From assembly GCA_963728855.1 (NCBI GenBank), contig CAVSLN010000011.1, forward strand, positions 62,001 through 126,000: DNA of 64,000 nucleotides, read 5' to 3'. Positions 8,309 through 17,088 of this stretch are shown one piece after another (position 1 is the stretch's first letter; every line of letters begins with the position of its first letter). The stretch comes from AC-43 sp963728855 (GTDB taxonomy: Bacteria > Actinomycetota > Actinomycetes > Mycobacteriales > Micromonosporaceae). The notes beneath the pieces are model-generated. The model had not been told where the DNA came from and searched no databases. It was given only the letters and a program-made list of their open reading frames with translations. The translations under genes were made by a program, and so were the position numbers.

Positions 8309-10162
8309 TCAGCCGGCGGCCCGGTAGGCGACCCCGGCATCGGTCGGGGTACGGGCGTCGACGTACAGACCCGTACCGGAGCCGCTCGTCGCCGGCAGCG
8401 CGAACCATGCGTAACGCTCCACATAGGACAGTCCGGCCAGCATCGCGGTCGACGCGGTGACGAAGCTCGCCTGCTGGCTGCCGCTCGGGTACTTCGGCGT
8501 ACCCGGGAAGTTGATCAGCGCGTACTCGGTGAGCCAGATGGGCTTGTGGTACCGCGCGTACGTGGCCTCCAGGTAGCTCCTGAGCTGACCGGTCGCGGCG
8601 GCGCTGAAGTCGCTGCCGTACCAGTGCAGCGCGATGAAGTCGACCCGGTACCCGTGCGCCGCGGCACCGGACATGAACTGGTCCAGCCAGCTCCCCGCGG
8701 TGGCCGCCCCGTACGACGGCGACGGGCTGCCCAGCCGCATGCCGGTGTCCATCAGCTTCGGCCACAGGTCCAGCGCCTGGGCGACGGTCATGTTCGCCTG
8801 GTCCCCGCGGTCCGGCTCGTTGAACCCCAGCAGCGTATGGCCTTCGCTCTTCGCCTGGCCGAGGTTGCCCGCGGTGACCGACTTCGCACCCCAGATCATC
8901 GGTACGAACTCGACGCCGGGTGGGGCGGTGAGGTTGGCCCGAGAGGCCGCCCAGTTGTAGTACCAGGAGGCCCGTACGTCGGCCAGGGCCTGGGTCACGC
9001 CGCCGAAGTACCAGGCGCTGACGCCCTTCTTGGCCGTGCGGGCAGGCGGCGGCACGGTCGGGCCGGCGGCGTGGGCCGGCGACGGCGAAGGGCTGGCCGA
9101 GGCCGGCGACGGGCTGGCGGACACCGGCGACGACGGGGCGGACGCGAGGGCCGGCGACGGAGTGCCCGACGGTGTCGACACCGCCGCCGCCGGTCCGGGC
9201 CGGTCCCGGGTCACGTACCCGACGACCGCGGCGGTGGCGAGTACGGCGACACCGGCGAGCGCCGCGACGGTCGGCTTGGCCGCGGCGTACCGGTGCGGGC
9301 GCGCCAACCTGCGCAGCCCCCGCCCGGCACCGCGCGGCCGGGCCAGCTTCGCCACCGTGCCGGGCAGCCCGGCGACCGAGCCGGCGAGGCCGCCCGGCGG
9401 CGGTACCGGCATCATCCCGGCCAGCAGCCGCTCGACCGGCACCTGGTCGGCCCAGCCCGGCGCGCAGTACGGGCACTCCCTGGTGTGCCGGGCGATTCGC
9501 TTGCGCCACAACGGGTTCGGCCGGCCGTCCCACGAGGCCAGTACGCCGGCGAGGTCGGCGCACAGCGGGCTGGCCTGCACCGCGCGTACCACCGCGCGCG
9601 CCGCGTCCAGCCGTCCCTTCATCCGCTGGATCTGTACGGCCACATGCGCCGCGCTCAGCTCCAGCGTCGCCACGACCTCCGTACGGGTCAGCTCCCCGGC
9701 CGCCTCCAACCACCACAGCGACAGCAGTTCCCGGTCCTCGGCGTCCAGCCAGCGGGTCGCCTCGGCAACCTCCCGCCGCTGCCCGGACAGCCCGAGCCGC
9801 ACGATGGTCAGGTCGACGAAGTCGGCGCCCGGGTCGGCCACCCGGTCCGGCTCGTCGAGGCTGGGCGGTACCCCCTCGTGTGCGCGGTGGTGGTTACGCA
9901 CCAGGCGTACCGCGATCGCGACCAGCCAGGACCGGAAGCTCTCCGGCTGGCGCAGCCCGGCCAGGCCGTTGACCGCGCGCAGCATGGTGTCCTGCACGAC
10001 GTCGTCGACGTCCGGGTGGCCGGCCAGCGCCCGCCCGACCACGTTGTAGACCAACGTCAGCGACTCGGCCAGCAGGGCGTCCAGCGCCCGCTGGTCGCCC
10101 TGCTGCGCGGCCACCACCAGCGCGGCGGTCGCCGCCGGATCCAGCCGGTCGTTGCGGACCAT
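8309..10162 (-). CDS. ECF sigma factor fused to zinc motif, TM helix and GH128-like domain
   Basis: A 617-residue chimeric protein. Residues 10-95 carry sigma region 2 (VDDVVQDTMLRAV, FRSWLVAIAVRLVRNHHR); 125-190 carry region 4 with an HTH. An H-x3-C-x2-C motif at H226/C230/C233 resembles the zinc motif of anti-sigma factors. One hydrophobic helix lies at 297-315, then a Pro/Ser/Ala linker (325-375). From 379 to the end is an Asl1-like glycosyl hydrolase catalytic domain (GH128 clan): WYFGG, GFNEP with E449 as likely acid/base, and IWLTEYAL with E546 as likely nucleophile. The start has AAGGAGGAG upstream. Inferred role: a membrane-tethered sigma factor released after an extracellular glycan signal. 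The frame is continuous, so the fusion is not a reading error. Confidence 0.85.
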   Translation of the reverse strand: MVRNDRLDPAATAALVVAAQQGDQRALDALLAESLTLVYNVVGRALAGHPDVDDVVQDTMLRAVNGLAGLRQPESFRSWLVAIAVRLVRNHHRAHEGVPPSLDEPDRVADPGADFVDLTIVRLGLSGQRREVAEATRWLDAEDRELLSLWWLEAAGELTRTEVVATLELSAAHVAVQIQRMKGRLDAARAVVRAVQASPLCADLAGVLASWDGRPNPLWRKRIARHTRECPYCAPGWADQVPVERLLAGMMPVPPPGGLAGSVAGLPGTVAKLARPRGAGRGLRRLARPHRYAAAKPTVAALAGVAVLATAAVVGYVTRDRPGPAAAVSTPSGTPSPALASAPSSPVSASPSPASASPSPSPAHAAGPTVPPPARTAKKGVSAWYFGGVTQALADVRASWYYNWAASRANLTAPPGVEFVPMIWGAKSVTAGNLGQAKSEGHTLLGFNEPDRGDQANMTVAQALDLWPKLMDTGMRLGSPSPSYGAATAGSWLDQFMSGAAAHGYRVDFIALHWYGSDFSAAATGQLRSYLEATYARYHKPIWLTEYALINFPGTPKYPSGSQQASFVTASTAMLAGLSYVERYAWFALPATSGSGTGLYVDARTPTDAGVAYRAAG

Positions 10163-10326
10163 CGCTCCTCCTTGTCACCCCGGGCCACGGTAGGCCCTAT
10201 CTCGGAGACACGGCGAGGTGGCCGCCATAACAGAAAGACGGTCAGGGGAACCCGGGCGAGGTATCACGACGACGGCGTCCGGCTCTACCTGACGTACCCG
10301 CCCGATCCTCGGAGAGGACTCCCCAC

Positions 10327-10947
10327 ATGCCTGAGATCGTCAGCATGAGCCACGACGACCTGGTCGCCGCGTACACCTGGCCCTTCGGGCCGGAGCGCGG
10401 CTACATCTACGACGACGCCATGATGGCGCACTGGTACGAGCTCCAGCTCCCGCCGGGCACCGTGGTCGTCGCGGACCAGACGTTCAGCAAGCCCGTCGAC
10501 AACGGGACCAGCGACCTGGGGCGCGCCCAGTGGGTCGCCCTGAGCACCCGCGCGACCATCGACCGGGTGCTCGCCCAGAAGCAGCTCGGCGAGCGGCTCG
10601 GCGACGGCACCGCGGAGACTGTCCTGGCCACCAACCGCTCGGACCTCGCCGCGCTCGTCGACGGCCTCCTCGCCTCGCCCCCCGCCTGCGACGTCGTGCC
10701 GCTCCAGCCGGTGCAGCGCTACGTCGTCGTCGTGATCGCCGGTCAGCTGGTGGTCATTCCCATCCCACCCCCGGGCCCCGTCCCGCAGCTGGAGTGGGAG
10801 GACGGCGCGAGCCTGTCCCGGACCGACCTCCTCGGTGCCGGCGTACGGCTCCGGGCGACCGCCGACACGCTGGACCCCGGACCCCTGCGCGACGAGTTCG
10901 TCACCGCCGCCGGCCGGCTCTTCGAGGCCGCCCGGTACCGCGGCTGA
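10327..10947 (+). CDS. Conserved-looking hypothetical protein, 206 residues
   Basis: I do not recognise the family. The protein is acidic and soluble, with no signal peptide and no membrane helix. It begins MPEIVSMSHDDLVAAYTWPF, has a Val-rich strand YVVVVIAGQLVVIPIPPP near residue 140, and ends with an amphipathic helix. The sequence GGAGAGG stands about ten bases before the ATG, and third positions are strongly G/C, so it is likely a real gene. It is divergent from the sigma-GH fusion gene (165 bases between the starts), so the two might share a regulatory region, but nothing links their functions. Confidence 0.65.
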   Translation: MPEIVSMSHDDLVAAYTWPFGPERGYIYDDAMMAHWYELQLPPGTVVVADQTFSKPVDNGTSDLGRAQWVALSTRATIDRVLAQKQLGERLGDGTAETVLATNRSDLAALVDGLLASPPACDVVPLQPVQRYVVVVIAGQLVVIPIPPPGPVPQLEWEDGASLSRTDLLGAGVRLRATADTLDPGPLRDEFVTAAGRLFEAARYRG

Positions 10948-11107
10948 GGGGGGCCACGCCCCGCCCAGCTCGGCACACAACCTGCCGGCCGGCCGCGCCG
11001 GGCCTAGGCTCAGGTGTGACGGGTGACCGATGAGTCTGCGCCGCGACCGTCGTCTAACAGGTGAACGCGGTCGGGCCAGACCGTCGAGACCGAGAGGACG
11101 ACGCATC

Positions 11108-11587
11108 ATGCCAAAGATCACGCCATGCCTGTGGTTCGACACTCAAGGCGAGGAGGCGGCGAACTTCTACACCTCCGTCTTCAAGAACTCCCGCATCATC
11201 AACGTCGCCCGGTACGGCGAGGCCGGCCCGCGGCCGGCCGGTACGGTGATGACGGTCAACTTCGAGCTCGACGGCCAGGAGTTCGTCGCGCTCAACGGCG
11301 GCCCGGAGTTCACCTTCAACGAAGCCGTGTCGTTCCAGGTGAACTGCGCGACGCAGGACGAGGTGGACTACTTCTGGAGCAACCTCTCCGAGGGCGGCCA
11401 GCCCGGGCCGTGCGGCTGGCTGAAGGACCGGTACGGGGTCTCGTGGCAGGTCGTCCCGACCGAGCTCGACCAGCTGCTCACCGACCCCGACCCGGGCCGG
11501 GCACAGCGGGCAATGAAGGCGATGCTGCAGATGAGCAAGATTGACATCGCGGCCATCGGGCGGGCCGCCGATACGGCGGGCGCGTAG
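11108..11587 (+). CDS. VOC-superfamily protein, PhnB-like (PF06983 type)
   Basis: A 159-residue cytoplasmic protein of the vicinal-oxygen-chelate fold, the group often mis-named 3-demethylubiquinone 3-methyltransferase. Seen: ITPCLWFDTQGEEAANFYTS at the start, VNFELDGQEFVALNGGPEF, the tract VDYFWSNLSEGGQPGPCGWL, and DRYGVSWQVVPTELDQLL. These are the family signatures. No metal site is certain, and the reaction is unknown for most members. ATG at 11108 has GAGAGG ten bases upstream; the open frame extends further 5' but without family similarity. A hairpin follows the stop. Confidence 0.88.
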   Translation: MPKITPCLWFDTQGEEAANFYTSVFKNSRIINVARYGEAGPRPAGTVMTVNFELDGQEFVALNGGPEFTFNEAVSFQVNCATQDEVDYFWSNLSEGGQPGPCGWLKDRYGVSWQVVPTELDQLLTDPDPGRAQRAMKAMLQMSKIDIAAIGRAADTAGA

Positions 11588-11593
11588 CGTACG

Positions 11594-11627
11594 GGCCGGG
11601 CTCCTCGAAGAGGCGAGGAGCCCGGCC
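11594..11627. terminator. Bidirectional terminator hairpin
   Basis: A perfect 14-base stem (11594-11607 with 11614-11627, core GCCGGGCTCCTCG) with a 6-base loop, between the convergent VOC gene and the DUF1349-like gene. It can serve both strands. Confidence 0.85.
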
Positions 11628-11640
11628 GTCCGGGCGGCGC

Positions 11641-12477
11641 TCACCTGACCCCCAGGCATGCCGCCTCGACGTAGTCGAACCGCGCCGTGAAGACGCCCTT
11701 CTTCGACGCGGGGGTGGGCGGCTGCGACCGGTTGAGGGCGAGGAACCCCGAGCGGTACTCCGCGTCCGCCTTCACCTTCGCCGTACCCACCTCGTGCCAC
11801 TGCTGCGCGCCGGCCTCACGCCACGCGCCTCTCACGTCCGTACCGGTCTTCACCATGCGCAGCTCGACATCGGTGGCGTCGGCCGGGTACTGCCGCTTGC
11901 CCGGGTCGGCCAGCTTCTCGTGCTCGCCGCCCTCCACCCGGTACTCGAAGGCGATCGCTCCGCCACCCTCCGCCCCGACGCCGCGCTCCAGCCGCACGTA
12001 CGTGTTGGTGTCGACGAACAGCACCAGCCCGGCGCCCTGGTACCAGTACTGCGGGTCGGCGTGCAGCTTGGCGTGCAGCGCGTACGAGCCGGTCACCTTC
12101 CGGGTGTACATCGGTGGCTGAAGATAGCCCGGGTACAGGTCGGCGCCGTCCTTCACGCTGAGCTCGAGCCAGCCCTGGTCGATCCGCTCGTTCTCGATGA
12201 ACTGGCCGTAGTTCCGGGCCCATGCGCTGTCGAGCAGCGCGGAGTTGAAGTCCTCCCGGAACGCGCCGCAGCTCGGGTCGACGGTCGGGCTGGCCGGGCG
12301 GCCGGCGCCGGTGGGGCCGGGGCCGGGGTCGTGCCCGCGCAGCTTCCCGAGGGCGAACCCGAACGCGCCGCCCAGGACGGCGAGCACGACCACGGCCGCC
12401 GCGAGTGCCGCCGTGGACTGGCGCACGGGCCGCGGGGCGGACTGCCCCATCTCGACCGGGCTCTCCCCCTGGGCCAC
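11641..12477 (-). CDS. Membrane-anchored DUF1349/laminin-G-like protein
   Basis: A 278-residue protein with a short cytoplasmic start, one membrane helix (STAALAAAVVVLAVLGGAFG) and an extracellular beta-sandwich. The domain reads FREDFNSALLDSAWA, then ELSVKDGADLYPGYLQPP, VLFVDTNTYVRLERGV and WHEVGTAKVKADAEYRSGFL, a DUF1349/concanavalin-like pattern often linked to glycan binding. I take GTG at 12477 (AAGGG seven bases upstream); ATG at 12450 with GGGGGAG ten bases upstream is nearly as good. Either start gives the same topology. It is a single gene, near the GH15 remnant. It may bind cell-wall or environmental glycans, but no catalytic residues can be named. Confidence 0.7.
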   Translation of the reverse strand: MAQGESPVEMGQSAPRPVRQSTAALAAAVVVLAVLGGAFGFALGKLRGHDPGPGPTGAGRPASPTVDPSCGAFREDFNSALLDSAWARNYGQFIENERIDQGWLELSVKDGADLYPGYLQPPMYTRKVTGSYALHAKLHADPQYWYQGAGLVLFVDTNTYVRLERGVGAEGGGAIAFEYRVEGGEHEKLADPGKRQYPADATDVELRMVKTGTDVRGAWREAGAQQWHEVGTAKVKADAEYRSGFLALNRSQPPTPASKKGVFTARFDYVEAACLGVR

Positions 12478-12597
12478 GTCGCCACCCTTCGTCCGGTCAC
12501 CGTGGGTCCCATCATCGCAGTGCCGGTCACGCCCATGGGCGTAGGTTCGGCGGCATGGACACCACACCGCTGGGCGGCACCACCGGCACGACCGCGA

Positions 12598-13430
12598 TCA
12601 GGTCCGTCCCGGCATGAACTCGCCGACCGACGGCGTCTGCTCGGCGCGGATCACGTGCACGACCGCGTTGATCAGCGCGAGGTGGGTGAACGCCTGCGGG
12701 AAGTTGCCGAGGTGCCGGCCGCTGCAGGTGTCGATCTCCTCGGCGTAGAGCTCGAGCGGGCTGGCGTACGCGAGCAGCCGCTCGCACAGCTTGCGGGCCT
12801 GGTCCAGCTCGCCGATCTCGACGAGCGCGGAGACCAGCCAGAAGGAGCAGATCGTGAAGGTGCCCTCCTCGCCGGTGAGCCCGTCGTCGGTCTCCTCCAC
12901 GCGGTAGCGCAGGACGAGGCCGTCGACGGTCAGCTCCTCGGCGATGGCGAGCACGGTGGCCCGCAGTCGGGGGTCGTCGGGCGGCAGGAACCGCATCAGC
13001 GGCATGAGGAGCAGCGAGGCATCCAGCGCGGTGGATCCGTACCGCTGGACGAAGACGCCCCGTGGGTCGACGCCGCGGGTACAGATGTCCTCGTGGATCT
13101 GGTTGGCGAGGGCCTGCCACTTGGCGGCGTACACCGGCTCGTCGTACATCCGGGCCAGCCTGGCACCGCGGTCGAGCGCGACCCAGCACATCAGCTTGCT
13201 CGACACGAAGTGCTGGAGCTCGCCGCGCACCTCCCAGATCCCGCAGTCGCGGTCTTCACCACCGGGACGGGCATGTTCCCGTCACGCGCCCACTGCCAGG
13301 CGCTCGGCGCGACCAGGCAGTTGACCTCACAGTCGGACAGGAACGCGTAGTCCGCGATCGGCGGGAACGGGCTGCGCCCGAACGCCGGCTCGGGCAGCGT
13401 CGAGTACTGGTCGGACGAGTCGTCGCCCAT
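12598..13430 (-). pseudogene. GH15 (glucoamylase/trehalase-like) gene with large internal deletion
   Basis: Both ends of a GH15 protein are present but most of the middle is missing. The N terminus (ATG at 13430) reads PFPPIADYAFLSDCEVNC, the usual start of actinobacterial GH15 enzymes, for about 45 residues. The frame then changes near 13240-13270, and the C-terminal part runs RDCGIWEVRGELQHF (around 13250-13205) through SSKLMCWVALDRGARLA to the normal end LGNFPQAFTHLALINAV. Family members are about 600 residues; only about 270 codons remain, so roughly 330 codons and the catalytic core are lost. The C-terminal part alone can be translated from a GTG at 13230, but it lacks the active site. 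Confidence 0.85.
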
Positions 13431-13485
13431 GCCCCTGATCGTCGCCTGCCAAGGCCCGGAACACCAGGCCCGGGGCGCGCCGGGG

Positions 13486-14316
13486 TTACTTGAGGAACTC
13501 GAGCAGCGCCGCGTTGACCTGGTCGGCGTGCGTCCAGGCGATGGCGTGCGGACCGCCCTCGATCACAACGTATCGGAGTCCTTCGATCAAGGCGGGGAGG
13601 CGGCTGCCGGTGTTGCCGATCGGCAGCACCCGGTCCTGGTCACCGTGCACCACCATGACGGGCACGTCCAGCGCGGCGACGTCGGCCCGGAAGTCGGTCA
13701 GCCAGGCGGGTATGCAGGCCGCGGCGGCGATCGCCGACCCGGCCGCGGCGATGCTGAAGCTGGCCTCATAGGCCGCTTCGCTGACCAGCGAGCCGCGGTA
13801 CATGTCCATGTTGTAGAAGTTGTCGAGGAAGCTCTTCAACCAGGCCAGCCGGTCGGCCTTCGCGGCGGTGAGGAAGCCGTCGAACATGGCCTGCGGGAGG
13901 CCCTCGGGGTTGTCCGGGGTCTTCAGCAGGTACGGTGGGATCGCCGAGACCAGCACCGCCTTGCTGACCCGGTCCGACCCGTACCGGCCGAGGTAGTGGG
14001 TGACGTCGCCGGTGCCCATCGAGTGCCCGACCAGTACGGCGTCCCGCAGGTCCAGCTTCTCCATGAGCCCCTGCAGGTCGGCGGCGAACGTGTCGTAGTC
14101 GTACCCGATCCCGGGCCGGCTCGAGTCCCCCCAGCCGCGCCGGTCGTACGTGATCGTCCGGTACCCCGCGTCCAGGAGGGCGGATACCTGCTTCTCCCAC
14201 GCCTGGCCGGTGAGCGGGTAGCCGTGGCTGAGCACCACCGGCGTACCGGTCCCATGGTCCTCGTAGTAGATCTCGATCGGCGCGTTGTTCTCCTCGCCGA
14301 CGGTGATGTAGGGCAT
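13486..14316 (-). CDS. Alpha/beta hydrolase, non-heme chloroperoxidase/arylesterase family
   Basis: A 276-residue cytoplasmic alpha/beta hydrolase. The catalytic triad is visible: S99 in GHSMG, D228 in HGDQDRVLP and H257 in EGGPHAIAW. YLGRYGSDRVSKAVLVSAIP, DNPEGLPQ and AWLTDFRAD are hallmarks of the cofactor-free haloperoxidase/perhydrolase branch, which hydrolyses esters and makes peracids in vitro. The natural substrate is unknown. ATG at 14316 has AAGGAG eight bases upstream. It lies in the same direction as the GH15 remnant downstream and the membrane protein gene upstream, but the gaps argue against a tight operon. Confidence 0.9.
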   Translation of the reverse strand: MPYITVGEENNAPIEIYYEDHGTGTPVVLSHGYPLTGQAWEKQVSALLDAGYRTITYDRRGWGDSSRPGIGYDYDTFAADLQGLMEKLDLRDAVLVGHSMGTGDVTHYLGRYGSDRVSKAVLVSAIPPYLLKTPDNPEGLPQAMFDGFLTAAKADRLAWLKSFLDNFYNMDMYRGSLVSEAAYEASFSIAAAGSAIAAAACIPAWLTDFRADVAALDVPVMVVHGDQDRVLPIGNTGSRLPALIEGLRYVVIEGGPHAIAWTHADQVNAALLEFLK

Positions 14317-14421
14317 GGCGCGCTCCTTCCTCGGAACCGTGCGACGGTCGGTATGAGCTGTCGCTACCCGGCAGTCGCTGGTCCACTCGTTCGGAGCGCG
14401 GTCAGATGCGGCTGGCCGGCG

Positions 14422-15408
14422 TCAGCCGTGCAGCAGCCGCCCGATGGTCGCGAAGATGTCGCTGTAGAACGTGCCGCTGATGTGGCGGAACAGCGAGAAC
14501 GGCTGGTCCGGGCTGCCGAAGAACGGGCGCAACGTCCAGCCGAGCTGGGTGCCCACGAAGCCGAACAGCAGGATCCAGATATAGAGCAGGGTCATGCTGC
14601 TGCCGCGCTCGGTGCGGACGGGTGCGGGCGGGGCCGGCAACGGGCGCGGCGCCAGGCGCTGGTCGGACTGTAGCGGTGCCCCGTGAACCCAGCCGCCGTT
14701 GGGCTGCCCGGCGGCGGCCATGGCACCGGCGGGGACCGGGCCGGGCGGTACCAGGGTCACCGGCGCGGCCGGTCCGCCCGGCGGAACCAGCGCCGGAGCG
14801 GTACCGGCGGAGACGAGCTCAGGCTGGGCCGGCTCAGGCGGGCCCAGCGCGGGCTGGGATGGCACCGCGATCACCTGCGGGCGCGTGTCCACCACGTGGT
14901 CGAGCGCGGCCTGGTGCTGGTTGAGGGTACGCATGCCGACGGTCAGGAAGCGCAGCCCGACGATCGCGGTGAGCGCGAGGATGCACACGTTGAGCAGCTT
15001 GAAGAACTCGTAGCTGTGCGCGGAGATCAGGAAGAACAGGCTGATGGGCGCGAACGCCAGGGTCAGCACGGAAGTGACGGTAATCGATACCAGGATCAGC
15101 GTTACCGCCTGCATCACTGACAGCCGGGCCCCGAACACCAGGTTGAACAGGTAGAGCGTGGGCAGGCAGATCGACAGGGTGGCGAGGAAGAGCAGCGGCA
15201 GCTTCACCGTCGAGGACAGTGCCTGGGCCCAGCCGTTGGAGGCGCCCAGCACCGCGCCGTAGCAGGCCAGGCTGACCGCCGAGCTGGCGAGCATCTGTAC
15301 GCTGAGGCCACGCAGGTCGCGCTCCTCGATGATCTGGCGCCACACGCTGTCCCGGTCGCGAAGAATCCGCTCGATGACCAGCAACCCCTGCGCGGGTGAG
15401 CTTCCCAT
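14422..15408 (-). CDS. Integral membrane protein (family annotated as actin-binding WH2-like)
   Basis: A 328-residue membrane protein. Family-type stretches are GSSPAQGLLVIERILRDRD and ALSSTVKLPLLFLATLSICL, then LPTLYLFNLVFGARLSVMQ, LILVSITVTSVLTLAFAPIS and SYEFFKLLNV. After five or so helices, a Pro/Ala/Gly-rich cytoplasmic or external loop of about 90 residues (160-260) is inserted before the conserved last helix and GTQLGWTLRPFFGSPDQPF. As far as I recall, relatives carry a misleading actin-binding WH2 label; no biochemical role is known to me. ATG at 15408 with GGAGG upstream. The next gene upstream is divergent. Confidence 0.7.
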   Translation of the reverse strand: MGSSPAQGLLVIERILRDRDSVWRQIIEERDLRGLSVQMLASSAVSLACYGAVLGASNGWAQALSSTVKLPLLFLATLSICLPTLYLFNLVFGARLSVMQAVTLILVSITVTSVLTLAFAPISLFFLISAHSYEFFKLLNVCILALTAIVGLRFLTVGMRTLNQHQAALDHVVDTRPQVIAVPSQPALGPPEPAQPELVSAGTAPALVPPGGPAAPVTLVPPGPVPAGAMAAAGQPNGGWVHGAPLQSDQRLAPRPLPAPPAPVRTERGSSMTLLYIWILLFGFVGTQLGWTLRPFFGSPDQPFSLFRHISGTFYSDIFATIGRLLHG

Positions 15409-15509
15409 GGCTTCCTCCGTAGCGTGGGTTCGACGGGTCGCACCCTACGCCGATATGGCCCGGCGCACAGTACCCTGTGCCCGAGCCCCGGAGGACGCGG
15501 GAGAGTGCG

Positions 15510-15803
15510 ATGACCGACCCCGACCTACGCGTATCCCATGCCGACCGCGAGCAGGTGGTCGCCGCCCTGCAACGGCACACCGCGGCCGGCCGGCTCACGC
15601 TCGACGAGTTCGGCGAGCGGGTGGATCGGGCGCTGGTCGCCGTGACGTGCGACGAGCTGGCCGCGGTCACCCGGGACCTGCCCGCGGACCCGGAGCCGAG
15701 GACCACCGGACCGGCCCTGCAGCACCGCCAGCTCGCCGTCGCCTTCCTGCTGGCCGTGCTGACGTTGGTCGTGCTCGGGGTGGTCCTGGCGGTCGCCCGC
15801 TGA
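15510..15803 (+). CDS. DUF1707/SHOCT-like small membrane protein
   Basis: A 97-residue protein. The first half is a DUF1707 domain: DPDLRVSHADREQVVAALQR followed by GRLTLDEFGERVDRALVA and the Pro-ending DELAAVTRDLP. The second half is one membrane helix (AVAFLLAVLTLVVLGVVLAV). ATG at 15510 has GGGAGAG four to five bases upstream. DUF1707 proteins are common in actinomycetes and often sit next to cell-wall or signalling genes; the role is unknown. It is divergent from the membrane protein gene at 15408 and followed by a hairpin. Confidence 0.85.
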   Translation: MTDPDLRVSHADREQVVAALQRHTAAGRLTLDEFGERVDRALVAVTCDELAAVTRDLPADPEPRTTGPALQHRQLAVAFLLAVLTLVVLGVVLAVAR

Positions 15804-15819
15804 CCCGTACCCGCGTGAC

Positions 15820-15847
15820 GGGGCTGACCGGTCTCCCGGCCAGCCCC
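15820..15847. terminator. Terminator hairpin between convergent genes
   Basis: A 12-base stem (15820-15831 with 15836-15847) with one A-C mismatch and a TCTC loop, between the DUF1707 gene and the convergent metallophosphoesterase gene. Confidence 0.75.
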
Positions 15848-15853
15848 ATCCGG

Positions 15854-16906
15854 TCAGCGGTCGTTGACGTTGCCGGGCACGACCCGCGGGCTGAACTCGA
15901 ACAGGTTCGGGTCGCGCGGGTCGATCGTGGCGGCCACCCAGTGCGTGTTCGCGGCGCCGAACGTCTCGACGCGGGTGAACTTCGCGACCACCTGGCCGTT
16001 GTCGTAGTTGAGCGGCTTGTCGACCTTGAAGTAGTGGCTGTCCCCGTGTACCAGCGCCGACTGGCCGGGGAACGCGATGACCTGCCCGCGCAGCTCGGGG
16101 ACGATCTCGGCGTACCCGTCGTACTGCTCGGGCTGCAGGTGCTGCTCGTTGTTGAAGTTCGGGTCCGCCTGCCAGTCGACGAGCACGCCCTTGAGGTGCT
16201 GGCGCGTCGCCAGCGCGTACGACTCGTCGAGCCAGTGCACGTTGGCCCGCTCCCGCTGCGCGTGCTCGGCGGCCATCCGGGCGATCTCGCTCGCCGGCCT
16301 CGTCTCGCCGTCGACCCCGGCGTGCGGGAGGTTGTCGTTGGAGCCCTGGACGTTGAGCCCGATGTACATCACGGAACCGGCTACCCAGCGCACGTTCTCC
16401 CGGTACGCCTCGTAGCCGGGCTCCGCGCTCTCCCGCTGCACGGTCATGGTGTGCCGGCCGAGGCTCTGGTCGGTCGGGTAGAAGACCTGCCGCTCGTGGT
16501 CGAGCCGCTCGAGCGCGTCGAACCCGCCGGTGCCGGGACCGTACCGGCCCCAGCAGTCGGTCCAGTCGTTGTCCCCGGGCACCACGACGACCGGCTTGTC
16601 CAGGGTGTTGAACCAGTCGCGCGACTGGGTGTAAAGCGCGTCGGTACAGGCGCCGTCGCCGCCGGCCTTGAGGTCGCCGTCGAACACGGAGAACTTGACG
16701 TGGGCGTCGTTGACGCCGGCCAGCAGGCGCGGGTACTCGGCCCGGCCGGCGGCACCGTACGGCACGTCACCGAAGAGCGCGACCGTGTACGCGTCCCCGC
16801 CGTGGTGGTTGTCGGAGACCGTACCCTCATGGGCGAAGGCCAGGCCGGAGCCCCCGGTGGCGAGCACCACCGCGGTTACCGCGCCTAGCAGCCTGGTTCG
16901 AGACAT
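15854..16906 (-). CDS. Secreted metallophosphoesterase-like protein
   Basis: A 350-residue exported protein. A Sec signal peptide (MSRTRLLGAVTAVVLATGGS to about AFA at 25) precedes a calcineurin-like fold: FGDVPY (46-50, first metal ligands), FDGDLKAGG (D-x-GD type), VPGDNDWTD (GDND) and, near the C terminus, VHGDSHYF in place of the usual GHxH. The set supports a two-metal phosphoesterase, but the changed last motif makes the metal site less certain. ATG at 16906 has GGAGGG seven bases upstream; longer 5' extensions lack a signal peptide. Substrate unknown, perhaps extracellular phosphoesters. Confidence 0.82.
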   Translation of the reverse strand: MSRTRLLGAVTAVVLATGGSGLAFAHEGTVSDNHHGGDAYTVALFGDVPYGAAGRAEYPRLLAGVNDAHVKFSVFDGDLKAGGDGACTDALYTQSRDWFNTLDKPVVVVPGDNDWTDCWGRYGPGTGGFDALERLDHERQVFYPTDQSLGRHTMTVQRESAEPGYEAYRENVRWVAGSVMYIGLNVQGSNDNLPHAGVDGETRPASEIARMAAEHAQRERANVHWLDESYALATRQHLKGVLVDWQADPNFNNEQHLQPEQYDGYAEIVPELRGQVIAFPGQSALVHGDSHYFKVDKPLNYDNGQVVAKFTRVETFGAANTHWVAATIDPRDPNLFEFSPRVVPGNVNDR

Positions 16907-17039
16907 CAGCCAACCCTCCAGGGATTCATGTTGGTCATCACCGCACCCTAGGTTCGGCTGCGTTGACAACGGCAGCGCCGCCAGCTTCCGACCAGGTGGC
17001 TATCCGGCGAACAGCACGCAGCGGGCCAGGGCGGCAACG

Positions 17040-17075
17040 CAGCAGCGGGGCCCGCGAGCGCGGGCCCCGCTGCTG
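17040..17075. terminator. Long terminator hairpin
   Basis: A perfect 17-base dyad (17040-17056 with 17059-17075, arm CAGCAGCGGGGCCCGCG) with almost no loop; in RNA the top base pairs would open. It lies 14 bases after the end of the CHRD gene on the minus strand and upstream of the phosphoesterase gene, so it most likely ends CHRD transcription. Confidence 0.8.
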
Positions 17076-17088
17076 TCTGATGGGTGCG

